A DNA stretch of 64,000 nt from Bacillus sp. DTU_2020_1000418_1_SI_GHA_SEK_038. Its GTDB lineage: Bacteria; Bacillota; Bacilli; Bacillales; Cytobacillaceae. The notes under the pieces are model-generated. The model worked only from the letters and a program-made list of their open reading frames with translations. It did not search any database and was not told the DNA's origin. Position numbers and translations under genes: made by a program. The DNA is taken from contig NZ_CP135435.1 of NCBI RefSeq assembly GCF_032341175.1, forward strand, positions 3,844,001 through 3,908,000, written 5' to 3'. The stretch's first letter is position 1, and every line of letters begins with the position of its first letter. Shown here piece by piece: positions 8,711 through 16,789 of the stretch.

Positions 8711-9982
8711 TTATGCTTTGGGAGGTGTTCCTTCAGCATTTGATACAACTGCATCGATTTGGATTAAAGCATCTTTAGGTAATGCTGATACGCCAACTGT
8801 TCTTCGTGCTGGAACACCGCTTGGGAAGAATGTTTTGTAAGCTTCGTCTACAGCATCCATATCTTCAATATTCTTAAGGAAGATATTTACTTTAACTACA
8901 TCGTCCATAACGTGGTTGATACTTTCTACAATTGCCTTAATATTTGTCAAGCATTGTTCAGCCTGCTCTTTTACACCACCAGCTACCAATTCGCCAGTTT
9001 TTGGATCTAAAGGCAATTGAGCTGAAAGGTGATTGTAATGAGAGAACGCTACAGTTTGTGTAGATAGGGAACACTTTGGTGCATTATCAGTATTGTTCGC
9101 CCATATAACGATTCCATGTCTGTCTTCAATAGCTTGTGGTGGTGTACCATCTCCGTGTGACACCACTGCTTCGATTTGTACTAAAGCATCCATAGGTAGA
9201 GCTGAAGCTGCAACTACTGTCCGTGCAGGAACATATGCTACGGCTCTGGCGATAGCCGAGTCTGGGAAGAATGTTTTATAAACTTCATTTACGGCTTCAG
9301 TATCCGATAGGTTTTTAAGGAAGATATTAATTTTAACAATATCATCAAAAGGAACATCGATACTTTCTAAAATTGCCTTGATATTTTTCAAGCACTGTCC
9401 AGCTTGCTCTTTTACACCGCCAACTACTAGTCGGCCAGTTTTCGGATCGATCGGCAATTGAGCTGAAAGATTATTGTAATGAGAGAAAGACACAGTTTGT
9501 GTAGATAGAGAACATGTTGGTGCATTTGCCGTGTTATTTGTAAGCTTAATGAGGTCGCCTGCTTGTGGCGCGTTTGGAATTGTACCTTCACCATGTGAAA
9601 CAAGTGCTTCAACTTGCACCAAAGCATCCATAGGCAAAGCTGCAACTGCAACTGTTGTACGTGAAGGAACATAGGTTGGGAAGAACGTTTTGTAAACTTC
9701 ATCTACAGCGTCAACATCTTTGATATTCTTAACGAATACAGTGATTCTAACGACATCACTCATAACATGATCAATGCTTTCTACAATTGCCTTGATATTT
9801 TTAAAGCACTGTTCAGCTTGCTCTTTAATGCCGCCTGCTACCAATTTACCAGTTTTAGGTTCGATTGGTAATTGAGCTGAAAGATTATTGTAATGAGAGA
9901 AAGCAACAGTTTGTGAATATAGACCGTTACCGTTTGGAGCATTTTCCGAATTTCTTCCTAATACTGCGTTATAACCGCTCAT
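8711..9982 (-). CDS. Three-domain RidA (YjgF/YER057c/UK114) fusion protein
   Basis: A 423-residue protein built of three tandem RidA-like domains, roughly residues 18-132, 155-280 and 300-420. The opening motif is repeated almost unchanged at about 24-39, 163-178 and 309-324, and each domain ends with a Pro-x-Arg...LPxDALxQ motif. The arginine that RidA enzymes use for imine hydrolysis is kept in each (R108, R254, R393). Domain 2 carries about eight extra residues (around 241-249) before its arginine motif. Ordinary RidA is about 125 residues and works as a homotrimer with active sites between subunits, so this may be a covalent trimer. The likely role is deamination of reactive enamine/imine or related intermediates; the neighbouring M20 hydrolase, symporter and amidohydrolase suggest a catabolic context. 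An AAGGGGAT site precedes the ATG. Confidence 0.9.
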   Translation of the reverse strand: MSGYNAVLGRNSENAPNGNGLYSQTVAFSHYNNLSAQLPIEPKTGKLVAGGIKEQAEQCFKNIKAIVESIDHVMSDVVRITVFVKNIKDVDAVDEVYKTFFPTYVPSRTTVAVAALPMDALVQVEALVSHGEGTIPNAPQAGDLIKLTNNTANAPTCSLSTQTVSFSHYNNLSAQLPIDPKTGRLVVGGVKEQAGQCLKNIKAILESIDVPFDDIVKINIFLKNLSDTEAVNEVYKTFFPDSAIARAVAYVPARTVVAASALPMDALVQIEAVVSHGDGTPPQAIEDRHGIVIWANNTDNAPKCSLSTQTVAFSHYNHLSAQLPLDPKTGELVAGGVKEQAEQCLTNIKAIVESINHVMDDVVKVNIFLKNIEDMDAVDEAYKTFFPSGVPARRTVGVSALPKDALIQIDAVVSNAEGTPPKA

Positions 9983-10030
9983 GATAGTATCCCCTTTTAG
10001 ATGAATTTTTTAATAGATATACTCATGTTT

Positions 10031-10330
10031 CGAAACGAAAAAACCGGTCTATACCATGGTTCCGTGATTACAAAGACGAAAAACGGATTCGCAGTGAGAA
10101 TCGTGTTCGTACACAACTGCAACTAGCAAAGCGAATGGCTGGCTGCACTCAGTACCGATACAACTCTTTGCGATATAGATTTGAAGACTGCTTTGGCTCA
10201 ACCGATGGCGTTCTTCACTCAGTTGAAAAAACAATTCTTACTAGACACAGACTTCGTTTTTGAGCAAGCTTCAATTATAGCAAGCTTTCTTCGCTTTGAC
10301 TACTTGTTTCTTATGAATTGCTTTTTTGAG
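10031..10330 (+). pseudogene. Decayed transposase fragment (IS4-like DDE type)
   Basis: In one plus-strand frame the sequence reads VRIVFVHNCN, an in-frame TAG, then SEWLAALSTDTTLCDI. This resembles the (I/R)VFVRNR...WLAILSTD stretch of IS4-like DDE transposases as I remember them. The recognisable part is about 40 codons, then similarity fades. There is no start, no full frame and no visible inverted terminal repeat. I therefore call it a relic; the exact IS family is a guess. Confidence 0.4.
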
Positions 10331-11020
10331 TTGAGTTTTTTTCTGGACAACAACAGTTAAGGGCTTCTCGATTGTGTTATGAACAATATCCCCCTAGGGT
10401 CCTGCAAACAAAACCTGAAAGATGACAGTTCTGATTCTTGCCGTTTCACTTTTTCTTTACCAGTCTCGACACACACTCCAAGTGACTTGGGTGGTGGTCG
10501 CAGACAGATGGTGAAGAGTGTTTACCATTTCGATCCCGTGCTGACAAATGGATGAATGGCCAACACTAAAAATAGTGACTATTTTAGGGCAATCTTACAA
10601 TAATTAGATCTTCTCCTCCCTCGTCTATTACTAACTCTAAATTCATACTTTATTTTTTATTAATTTGATAATTATTATTCAACAAATAATTATTCTTACT
10701 TAAATGTAAACGAATGTCTTTATCTTAGCAGGAACCTTGTTCCTATGATGCTAATATTACTAGAAATTAATTTGGATACTTCTTTTGCAACCTGTACAAT
10801 TCTTTCAACCAGGCAGTAAAAGTTTCAATATCTAGATTTTGTTGTCTAGGCTCATCCTAAGTAAATAAAACAGGATGATAGGTAAGGTCAATGGCAAATT
10901 CTATTATCGTTAACCGGCATGGAAAGCGTTTTGCAAATGAAGGACATCGAATATGGATTTCCCTAAATCTTTCTACTAGTACAACGAGGCAGCCCTGTCT
11001 TTACCGAACGAACCACCTGT
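10331..11020. other. Gene-free stretch of decayed sequence
   Basis: No long frame, RNA gene or complete mobile element is visible between the transposase relic and the homing endonuclease gene. A small hairpin (AGGAAC-CTT-GTTCCT, about 10731-10745) is present. The stretch around 10430-10560 is richer in GC than its surroundings and may be a remnant of a former insertion. I cannot assign it. Confidence 0.4.
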
Positions 11021-11113
11021 TTGGTTAAATCTAATCTATTGTTGGGAATCTATGCTATAATAAACAGAAACGTATGTTCCAGTTTATTTAAAAATATGAG
11101 GGGAGAAATTAAT

Positions 11114-11521
11114 TTGGAAGCCTGGGAAGCTGCTTATCTAGCAGGAATAATTGATGGGGAAGGATCCATAACATTAACTAGAATGCACGAAAGTGAACAT
11201 AGGCGCCCATGTATTACTATTTCTTCAACAGATATGGAGCTTTTGGTTTATATTCAATCCGTAACAGGGGGAACAATTAATAATAAGAAAAATTACAAAC
11301 CGGGTTATCACAAAGACTCCTATACTCTAAACATAAAAACTAAAAGTATTGTGATAAATCTATTAAATCATATTTATCCCTATTTAAGGGTTGATAAAAA
11401 AAAGCGCCGTGCACGATGGATACTAGACAATTATGAAAAGGTTACTCCGAGAAACGGAAAATATAATACAGATAGACTTAAAAAGAAATTACAGTTTGAG
11501 GAAGCATTTTTTAATTTATAA
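11114..11521 (+). CDS. LAGLIDADG homing endonuclease, free-standing beside the tmRNA intron
   Basis: A protein of about 135 residues with one LAGLIDADG motif, seen as YLAGIIDGEGSI, so it should act as a homodimer. A typical second segment, INLLNHIYPYLRVDKKKRRAR, follows. I chose the TTG at 11114 because GAGGGGAG lies eight bases upstream; a longer frame from 11021 adds 31 residues outside the family pattern. The gene points towards the 3' end of ssrA and stops 30 bases short of it, outside the 279-nt group I intron that splits ssrA. By family knowledge such an enzyme cuts intron-less alleles of its host gene, so the intron-free ssrA T-loop is the obvious target; this is inference. Confidence 0.88.
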   Translation: MEAWEAAYLAGIIDGEGSITLTRMHESEHRRPCITISSTDMELLVYIQSVTGGTINNKKNYKPGYHKDSYTLNIKTKSIVINLLNHIYPYLRVDKKKRRARWILDNYEKVTPRNGKYNTDRLKKKLQFEEAFFNL

Positions 11522-11527
11522 AGACAA

Positions 11528-11557
11528 ATAAAAAACCACCAAATATGTATTTGGTGG
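11528..11557 (-). terminator. ssrA terminator overlapping the tmRNA 3' end
   Basis: A perfect 9-bp stem (CCACCAAAT with ATTTGGTGG, 11549-11557 and 11536-11544) followed by six T residues on the minus strand. The 5' arm contains the encoded CCA end of tmRNA (at 11552), so the terminator starts within the mature RNA end. Confidence 0.85.
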
Positions 11558-12189
11558 AGACGGTGGGACGTGTATTTCCATGCTTTCGTCATGGCACTGA
11601 CTATATCTTGAACCTGTAATGATCAGGTCCCTCGGCGTATTATACGAAATATATATTTCCCTGTGATCAGGCAGAATTTCGTATCCTAGTACTACCATTT
11701 TTGATGGCAGCCTATAAGTCGATACACAGCTGTTGGATTGCTCCACATACTGCTCGGTATTGCCGTGCCGCTATATGTGCGGTTTAGGTTTCACCGATAA
11801 AGCCGAATTTTCACTTATGTGTTACCACATAAGGCGACTAATAATTAATCGAACCCACGTCCAGAAACATCGGCACTTAAGCTTCTACGAGTGTAGTCGA
11901 TATATTCGCGCTTCGCTGATCCTTATGCCTATCGACAGGCGTCCGGTCAGCTAGTCTGGTTGTGCTCTTCCTTCTCCCTCAGACGGCGAGATCCGGCGTA
12001 GCCCACTTAGAGTGAGTCCGCTACCCTACCACATGGGCGATGGAGGGGCGAACCGCTAAGCGCTATTAAGCAGCTAAAGCGAAGTTGTTTTGTTGTTTGC
12101 CAGTTATAGGCTTTGACGTTTTAACGAGGCCGATCCCCTCGACTCGCGACCTAAGCTCGAACTATCCCTGTCGAATCCGTAGCGTCCCC
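11552..12189 (-). ncRNA. ssrA: tmRNA (transfer-messenger RNA), interrupted by a group I intron
   Basis: The minus-strand RNA opens GGGGACGCTACGGATTCGAC and ends CGTCTCCACCA, so the acceptor stem GGGGACG/CGTCTCC and an encoded CCA are present. The tag frame (12101 to 12066) reads GKQQNNFALAA then TAA, so the tag is (A)GKQQNNFALAA. The T arm is broken: the 5' exon ends GTGGGTTCGAT (11848) and the 3' exon resumes TCCCACC (11568), with 279 nt between. Removing these restores the T arm GTGGG-TTCGATT-CCCAC and gives a 359-nt tmRNA, normal for Bacillus. tmRNA with SmpB rescues stalled ribosomes and tags the unfinished protein for degradation; smpB is the next gene upstream. Confidence 0.96.
11569..11847 (-). 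mobile_element. Group I self-splicing intron in the T-loop of ssrA
   Basis: The 279-nt insert has the hallmarks of a group I intron. P1 forms at the 5' splice site (CGAT at the exon end with GTCG, 11835-11851) with a U.G pair at the cleavage site. P2 is a perfect CTTATGTG-GTAA-CACATAAG hairpin (11814-11833). A Q-like AATACCGAGC stands in the core. The R/S pair forms P7 (CGACTTATA at 11713-11721 with AAGATATAGTC at 11599-11609). P8 (ACCTG/CAGGT, 11612-11628) lies directly before S, and P9 is a GNRA-capped hairpin (11578-11594). The last base is G, as required. No protein is encoded inside; the homing endonuclease gene lies just beyond the 3' exon on the other strand. Confidence 0.92.
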
Positions 12190-12196
12190 ATTGTAA

Positions 12197-12333
12197 AAAA
12201 ATCGGCGGCGAATCTCTGCGTCAACTCACTCGTCAACATCCTCACGTACCAACTACGTACGCTCCGGTGTCTCCTCGCTTGTTTCCTTGACCTTCTTGCC
12301 GCTTTTTTTCCAATGAAGTGTAGTAACGATCTA
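12197..12333 (-). ncRNA. Structured leader or element immediately upstream of ssrA
   Basis: Between the likely ssrA promoter and the mature tmRNA lies a stretch with nested pairing on the minus strand: GCGGC...GCCGC outside, GTCAA...TTGAC inside, and a CGTAC/GTACG hairpin at its centre. It is followed by seven T residues that stop six bases before the tmRNA 5' end. It resembles a hairpin element with a terminator-like tail. Its purine-rich core (GCGAGGAGACACCGGAGCG) looks like a conserved RNA or interspersed repeat, but I cannot name it. An overlapping 67-codon frame is basic and unlike a protein. Confidence 0.4.
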
Positions 12334-12411
12334 ATTCGCATACTAACAACTTCCGGAATGCTCAAGTTTAGCTGAGCTAAAGTTATGTGTCACTGCCTCG
12401 TGACATTTATT

Positions 12412-12439
12412 ATTATAACACACCTTGCCTTAAATTCAA
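12412..12439 (-). promoter_or_regulatory. Likely sigma-A promoter of ssrA
   Basis: On the minus strand TTGAAT (12439-12434) and a perfect TATAAT (12417-12412) are separated by 16 bases. The transcript would start near 12405 and carry a leader of about 215 nt before the mature tmRNA end at 12189. Confidence 0.5.
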
Positions 12440-12462
12440 TTGTAAGGTTTTGTAAAACCAAC

Positions 12463-12930
12463 CTACATTTTCTGTCTTTCGCGGAAGGCACGCTCGACTT
12501 CACGTTTCGCTTCTTTCTTTTTCAGATCTTCACGTTTATCGTATTTCTTCTTCCCTTTTGCGAGGCCAATTAAAACCTTCGCAAAGCCATTTTTTAAATA
12601 AAGCTTCAATGGAACGATAGAATAGCCGATTTCCTTCGTATCGCCTATCAATTTGCTGATTTCTTTTCCGTGAAGAAGCAGCTTCCTTTCACGCAACGGA
12701 TCATGATTGTAGCGGTTTCCCTGTTCGTATGGACTGATATGCATTCCGATTAGGAAAATTTCCCCTTTATCAATTCTGGCATACGAATCCTTTAAGTTTA
12801 CTTTACCAGCACGAATAGATTTAATCTCTGTTCCTTGCAGGACAATCCCTGCTTCATATGTTTCTTCTATTGCAAAATCATGATAAGCCTTTTTATTTTG
12901 GGCAATCATTTTTCCTGCGCCCTTTGGCAT
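12463..12930 (-). CDS. smpB: SsrA-binding protein SmpB
   Basis: A 155-residue protein of usual length. It has the SmpB OB-fold sequence ([20 protein letters not shown], then [19 protein letters not shown]) and the basic C-terminal tail ([20 protein letters not shown]) that fills the decoding centre of a stalled ribosome. SmpB binds the tRNA-like domain of tmRNA and is needed for trans-translation. It lies directly upstream of ssrA and downstream of rnr, the usual Bacillus arrangement; RNase R itself is recruited by SmpB-tmRNA in E. coli. A GGGGGAAATG site precedes the start. Nothing looks unusual in the protein. Confidence 0.97.
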   Translation of the reverse strand: MPKGAGKMIAQNKKAYHDFAIEETYEAGIVLQGTEIKSIRAGKVNLKDSYARIDKGEIFLIGMHISPYEQGNRYNHDPLRERKLLLHGKEISKLIGDTKEIGYSIVPLKLYLKNGFAKVLIGLAKGKKKYDKREDLKKKEAKREVERAFRERQKM

Positions 12931-13061
12931 GACATTTCCCCCTTACATTCTTTTCTGCAAGAACAAAACCTTTTGGGGGCTAACTAGCAGAAAGAAATTT
13001 TTCGATAACCTTATTGTAGCAAATTTACAAGGCTCACTCAATTAAGAGCCTATGCAGATTG

Positions 13062-13092
13062 AAAAAGAGAGCCTAAAGTTTGAAGGCTCTCT
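13062..13092 (-). terminator. Terminator after rnr
   Basis: On the minus strand AGAGAGCC and GGCTCTCT (13085-13092 and 13066-13073) form a stem followed by TTTTT just after the RNase R stop. Confidence 0.8.
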
Positions 13093-13102
13093 AATAGATT
13101 AA

Positions 13103-15439
13103 TTAACGCTTTTTACTTTTTCTCTTTGCCTTTGGAGCATTGTCGTAAAACTTCTTTTTCTTTCTTGGGCTTTTACCTGAATCATTGCCATTTTTATTTT
13201 TCCCTTGGCCCTGTTCTGATTTCCCTTTTCGAGGCTTTCGTTCACTGCTGCCTGTGCGGATAATCTTCGGCAATTCTTTGGAATCCCTTCTGCGAGGGGT
13301 CCCCTTCATCCCGACAATTTCAAAATCGATCGAGCGTTCTTCTTTATTAACCTTAATCACTCTAACCGTGATTTCGTCCCCTATTCGGAAAACATTGCCT
13401 GTACGTTCACCAATCATTGCTAGATGGCGCTCATCATAACGGTAGTAATCATCCGTCATATAACTAACATGAATCAAGCCTTCAATCGTATTTGGCAGCT
13501 CAACAAACATTCCAAAATTCGTGACAGAGCTAATGATCCCGTCATATTCCTGGCCAATCTTATCTTCCATATATTCAGCTTTTTTCAGCTCGTCTGTTTC
13601 CCGCTCCGCGTCCACTGCTCTCCGTTCCATATTTGAGGTGTGCTCGGCAATATCCGGTAAAAGGACATTCCATTTTTCTCTAGTCGTTGCGTCCAACTTA
13701 CCCTGAATTAAATACGTTCTTATTAATCGGTGGACAATTAAGTCAGGATAACGGCGAATCGGTGAGGTAAAATGCGTGTAAAACTCCGTTGACAACCCAA
13801 AGTGTCCCAGGCTTTCTGGGTAATATTTCGCCTGCTGCATCGAGCGAAGCATCACGGTTGAAACAACCATCTCTTCCGGCTTTCCTTGCACCTCTTCAAT
13901 AATTTCCTGTAATGCACGAGGATGTACAGCATTGGCCGTCCCTCTCACTAAATAACCGAAGTTCGTAATAAACTCGAAAAATCTTCTTAGCTTATCCTCT
14001 TTCGGATCCTCGTGTATACGATAGATGAACGGAACATCCAGCCAATGGAAATGCTCAGCAACCGTTTCGTTTGCTGCAAGCATAAATTCTTCAATCAGCC
14101 TTTCAGCCGTAGAGCGTTCACGAAGAACGACATCATTTGGCTTTCCGTCTTCATCGACAATAACTTTTGCTTCTTTAAAATCAAAATCGATGGCACCGCG
14201 CTTCATCCGCTTTTCCCGTAAAATTTGAGCAAGCTCGCCCATTAGCTGAAACATTGGAATTAGAGGCTCGTAACGCTTCAGCAGCTCCTCATCCTGATCC
14301 TCGAGAATTTTATTCACGTCTGAATACGTCATCCGCTCAGTTGTCTTTATCACACTCTGAAAAATCTCATGTGATACTACTTCCCCACTCGAGGTAATTT
14401 CCATTTCGCATGATAAAGTCAATCTGTCCACCTGCGGATTCAATGAACAAATGCCATTCGATAGGCGATGCGGAATCATCGGGATCACCCGATCGACTAA
14501 ATAGACACTCGTTCCACGGTCAGATGCTTCCCGGTCGATAGGAGAATCCTCCGTCACATAATGAGAAACATCTGCAATATGTACACCGAGCTTATAATTT
14601 CCGTTTTCTAATTTTGTCACGGTAACGGCATCATCCAAATCCTTTGCATCTGCCCCATCAATCGTCACAATTGTTTCATTTCTTAAATCGCGGCGGTTTT
14701 CAAGATCACCCTCCGCAATAGTATCAGGCGTACTATTTGCATGACTAATCACTTCATCAGGAAAAGCCATTGGCAAGCTGTGTTTATGTATAATTGACAA
14801 GATGTCTACACCCGGGTCATTTTTATGACCGAGAATTTGAATGACTTCTCCTTCGGCACTTTTCCGTCCTTCTGGATAAGTGGTCAGCTTCACTACCACT
14901 TTATGGCCTTCCACCGCACCTAAGGATGCATTTTTCGGAATGAAAATATCACTTGTAAACTTCTTATCATCAGGCAGAACAAAACCAAAATGCTTACTCT
15001 CTGTGTAAGTTCCCACAATTTGCTGAATACCGCGTTCCAAAATGCGGACAATGGTCCCTTCTCTTCTCTGTCCCGAGCTTTCTGAGCTGACTCGTGCTAG
15101 AACAATATCTCCATGCATCGCGTTGTTTGTTTCATTTGGTGGAATAAAAATATCATCCATCCCTGGCTCCTCTGGTATCACAAAGGCAAAGCCCTTTGCA
15201 TGACCAGTTAACTTACCGCGGATCAGATTCATTTTTTCCGGCAGTCCGTAACGATTGCTTCTTGTTCTTACAACAAGCCCTTTCTCTTCCATTTGTACTA
15301 ATGCTTTGACGAAGTCCTTGAAATCGGATGAATCCTCAATTTCAAATGCAGCCTCCATTTCTTGAACAGTCAAAGGCTTATATGCCTCATCCTTCATATA
15401 ATAGAGGACCTTATCAATAATCTGTTGAATATTTTCCAT
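13103..15439 (-). CDS. rnr: Ribonuclease R (3'-5' exoribonuclease)
   Basis: A 778-residue RNB-family exoribonuclease. In order: N-terminal helix-turn-helix-like region, two cold-shock domains (for example [17 protein letters not shown]), the RNB catalytic domain (about 245-590) with the acidic cluster [20 protein letters not shown], the [16 protein letters not shown] motif, an S1 domain ([18 protein letters not shown]) and a lysine-rich tail ([10 protein letters not shown] and following). RNase R degrades structured RNA, including rRNA fragments and mRNAs released by trans-translation, which fits its place next to smpB and ssrA. The ATG follows GAAGGAGGGA. It probably forms an operon with the esterase gene upstream. 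Confidence 0.97.
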   Translation of the reverse strand: MENIQQIIDKVLYYMKDEAYKPLTVQEMEAAFEIEDSSDFKDFVKALVQMEEKGLVVRTRSNRYGLPEKMNLIRGKLTGHAKGFAFVIPEEPGMDDIFIPPNETNNAMHGDIVLARVSSESSGQRREGTIVRILERGIQQIVGTYTESKHFGFVLPDDKKFTSDIFIPKNASLGAVEGHKVVVKLTTYPEGRKSAEGEVIQILGHKNDPGVDILSIIHKHSLPMAFPDEVISHANSTPDTIAEGDLENRRDLRNETIVTIDGADAKDLDDAVTVTKLENGNYKLGVHIADVSHYVTEDSPIDREASDRGTSVYLVDRVIPMIPHRLSNGICSLNPQVDRLTLSCEMEITSSGEVVSHEIFQSVIKTTERMTYSDVNKILEDQDEELLKRYEPLIPMFQLMGELAQILREKRMKRGAIDFDFKEAKVIVDEDGKPNDVVLRERSTAERLIEEFMLAANETVAEHFHWLDVPFIYRIHEDPKEDKLRRFFEFITNFGYLVRGTANAVHPRALQEIIEEVQGKPEEMVVSTVMLRSMQQAKYYPESLGHFGLSTEFYTHFTSPIRRYPDLIVHRLIRTYLIQGKLDATTREKWNVLLPDIAEHTSNMERRAVDAERETDELKKAEYMEDKIGQEYDGIISSVTNFGMFVELPNTIEGLIHVSYMTDDYYRYDERHLAMIGERTGNVFRIGDEITVRVIKVNKEERSIDFEIVGMKGTPRRRDSKELPKIIRTGSSERKPRKGKSEQGQGKNKNGNDSGKSPRKKKKFYDNAPKAKRKSKKR

Positions 15440-15472
15440 TTACTTTTCCCTCCTTCTCGAGGTTCGTTTCTA

Positions 15473-16219
15473 CTATTCTTCCCAATTAAGCTTTTCTAAA
15501 AACTCGTACACGTCCTCATGAAGCATATCTTTCTCTTTATCGAAAGTAATGACATGCCCTGATTCTTCGTACCACTTCAGCTGCTTTAAATCTGTTTCAA
15601 CTGCGTTATAAATAATATTGGCACTATCTGTATTAATCATATGATCATGGCGTGCTTGAACAACAAAGGTCGGTGAATACACTGTATCCACAAGATGGCG
15701 GACGTCAGAGATCTGATTTTGCAGAGCCTTTAATGTTTTCATAGGCGTCTTGCGGAATTCAGTCATTTCCTGCTCAATGATCTCTTCGTTTTTTCCTTCC
15801 AGTCTTTTATATTCCCGGGCATATTGCAAAATTCCTTCATACATCACTTCTTCACTTTTAATATACATCGGTGCGCACATTGTAATAATTCCCTTTATAG
15901 GTACAGTGTAACCCAATTTTAGTGAAAATACGCCGCCTAATGACAGGCCGCATACAGCTATTTCCTGATGGCCTTTATTTTTCAAAAACTCATACCCATC
16001 CATGACGTTTTTCCACCAGTCATCAGGTCCCGTAGAAATCAGCTCCTCAGGCGGTACCCCATGACCTTTATAAAGCGGGGCATGACACGTATACCCTTTT
16101 CCTTCAAGATAACGCCCAAGCATTCTCACATCCGCCGTGTTTCCTGTAAATCCATGCAACAGCAATACCGCTCGTTTTCCCTGTCCAAAGGTAAAAGGCT
16201 TCGGTGTTACAATTTTCAT
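15473..16219 (-). CDS. est: Carboxylesterase of the Est30 type
   Basis: A 248-residue alpha/beta hydrolase. The oxyanion HGFTG, the nucleophile elbow GLSLGG (Ser about 94), the acid in QARHDHMI and the histidine in ESGHVITFD match the catalytic triad of the Geobacillus carboxylesterase Est30 and B. subtilis YvaK. It hydrolyses short-chain carboxylic esters in the cytoplasm; the physiological substrate is unknown. It lies between secG and rnr, as in B. subtilis. The start follows AAAAGGAG. Confidence 0.92.
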   Translation of the reverse strand: MKIVTPKPFTFGQGKRAVLLLHGFTGNTADVRMLGRYLEGKGYTCHAPLYKGHGVPPEELISTGPDDWWKNVMDGYEFLKNKGHQEIAVCGLSLGGVFSLKLGYTVPIKGIITMCAPMYIKSEEVMYEGILQYAREYKRLEGKNEEIIEQEMTEFRKTPMKTLKALQNQISDVRHLVDTVYSPTFVVQARHDHMINTDSANIIYNAVETDLKQLKWYEESGHVITFDKEKDMLHEDVYEFLEKLNWEE

Positions 16220-16354
16220 CTATGTAAGACTCCTTTTTTCTAAGTGTAATTTTATGGCGATTCAAACGTTTTTTGATATATAACTAAACGTTTGATTAAC
16301 TCTATTTTTAACAAATCTAGGAGTTCCATTCCAATAAAAAGGCCTCTAACAAAC

Positions 16355-16383
16355 GAAAAAACCTGACCTTTCGTTAGGCCAGG
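16355..16383 (-). terminator. Terminator after secG
   Basis: On the minus strand CCTGGCC and GGTCAGG form a short stem, one G.T pair, followed by six T residues shortly after the SecG stop codon. Confidence 0.7.
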
Positions 16384-16390
16384 CAATTTT

Positions 16391-16624
16391 TTATAATGCG
16401 AAATAAGAAACTAAAATAGTTAGGACAAAGAATAGAACAGAAAGAACCACTGTGATGCGGTGTAAAACTAAATCAAGACCGCGTGCTTTTTGTTTCCCAA
16501 AAAGCTGTTCCGCTCCACCTGAAATGGCACCGGAAAGACCAGCACTTTTACCAGATTGAAGTAGCACGACAAGAATAAGTGCAACGGAAACAATCGCTAA
16601 TAAAACAATAAATAATGTATGCAT
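16391..16624 (-). CDS. secG: Preprotein translocase subunit SecG
   Basis: A 77-residue protein with two transmembrane helices around the conserved SecG loop ([20 protein letters not shown] then LFGKQKARG). It is the small accessory subunit of the SecYEG channel. The start at 16624 was chosen because AGGAGGTGG lies upstream and the protein then has the usual length; a longer frame adds eight residues. It is the first gene of the secG-est-rnr-smpB group and is followed by its own terminator. Confidence 0.95.
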   Translation of the reverse strand: MHTLFIVLLAIVSVALILVVLLQSGKSAGLSGAISGGAEQLFGKQKARGLDLVLHRITVVLSVLFFVLTILVSYFAL

Positions 16625-16789
16625 AAAGGCCACCTCCTGAAAACGCACAGCTACAATATTTTAAATTTATCATATTTTTGTAAGATGTACAATAGGAACA
16701 ATTTATTTGGCATTTCAATCCTGAAAAGCAGGATTTACCCGATTAAAATCGAACAATACCGGTATACCAAGTATAAAGGAGTGAACTTA

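Noticed and set aside
10049..10234. 61-codon minus-strand frame opposite the transposase remnant
   Set aside because: It is antisense to the recognisable transposase-like sequence and has no start signal.
11733..11954. Protein gene within the tmRNA/intron region
   Set aside because: Frames here are shadows of the RNA; no start signals, and the region folds as tmRNA and intron.
12162..12365. 67-codon basic minus-strand frame between smpB and ssrA
   Set aside because: It overlaps the structured leader and the tmRNA 5' end; no ribosome site; strongly Arg-rich by chance.
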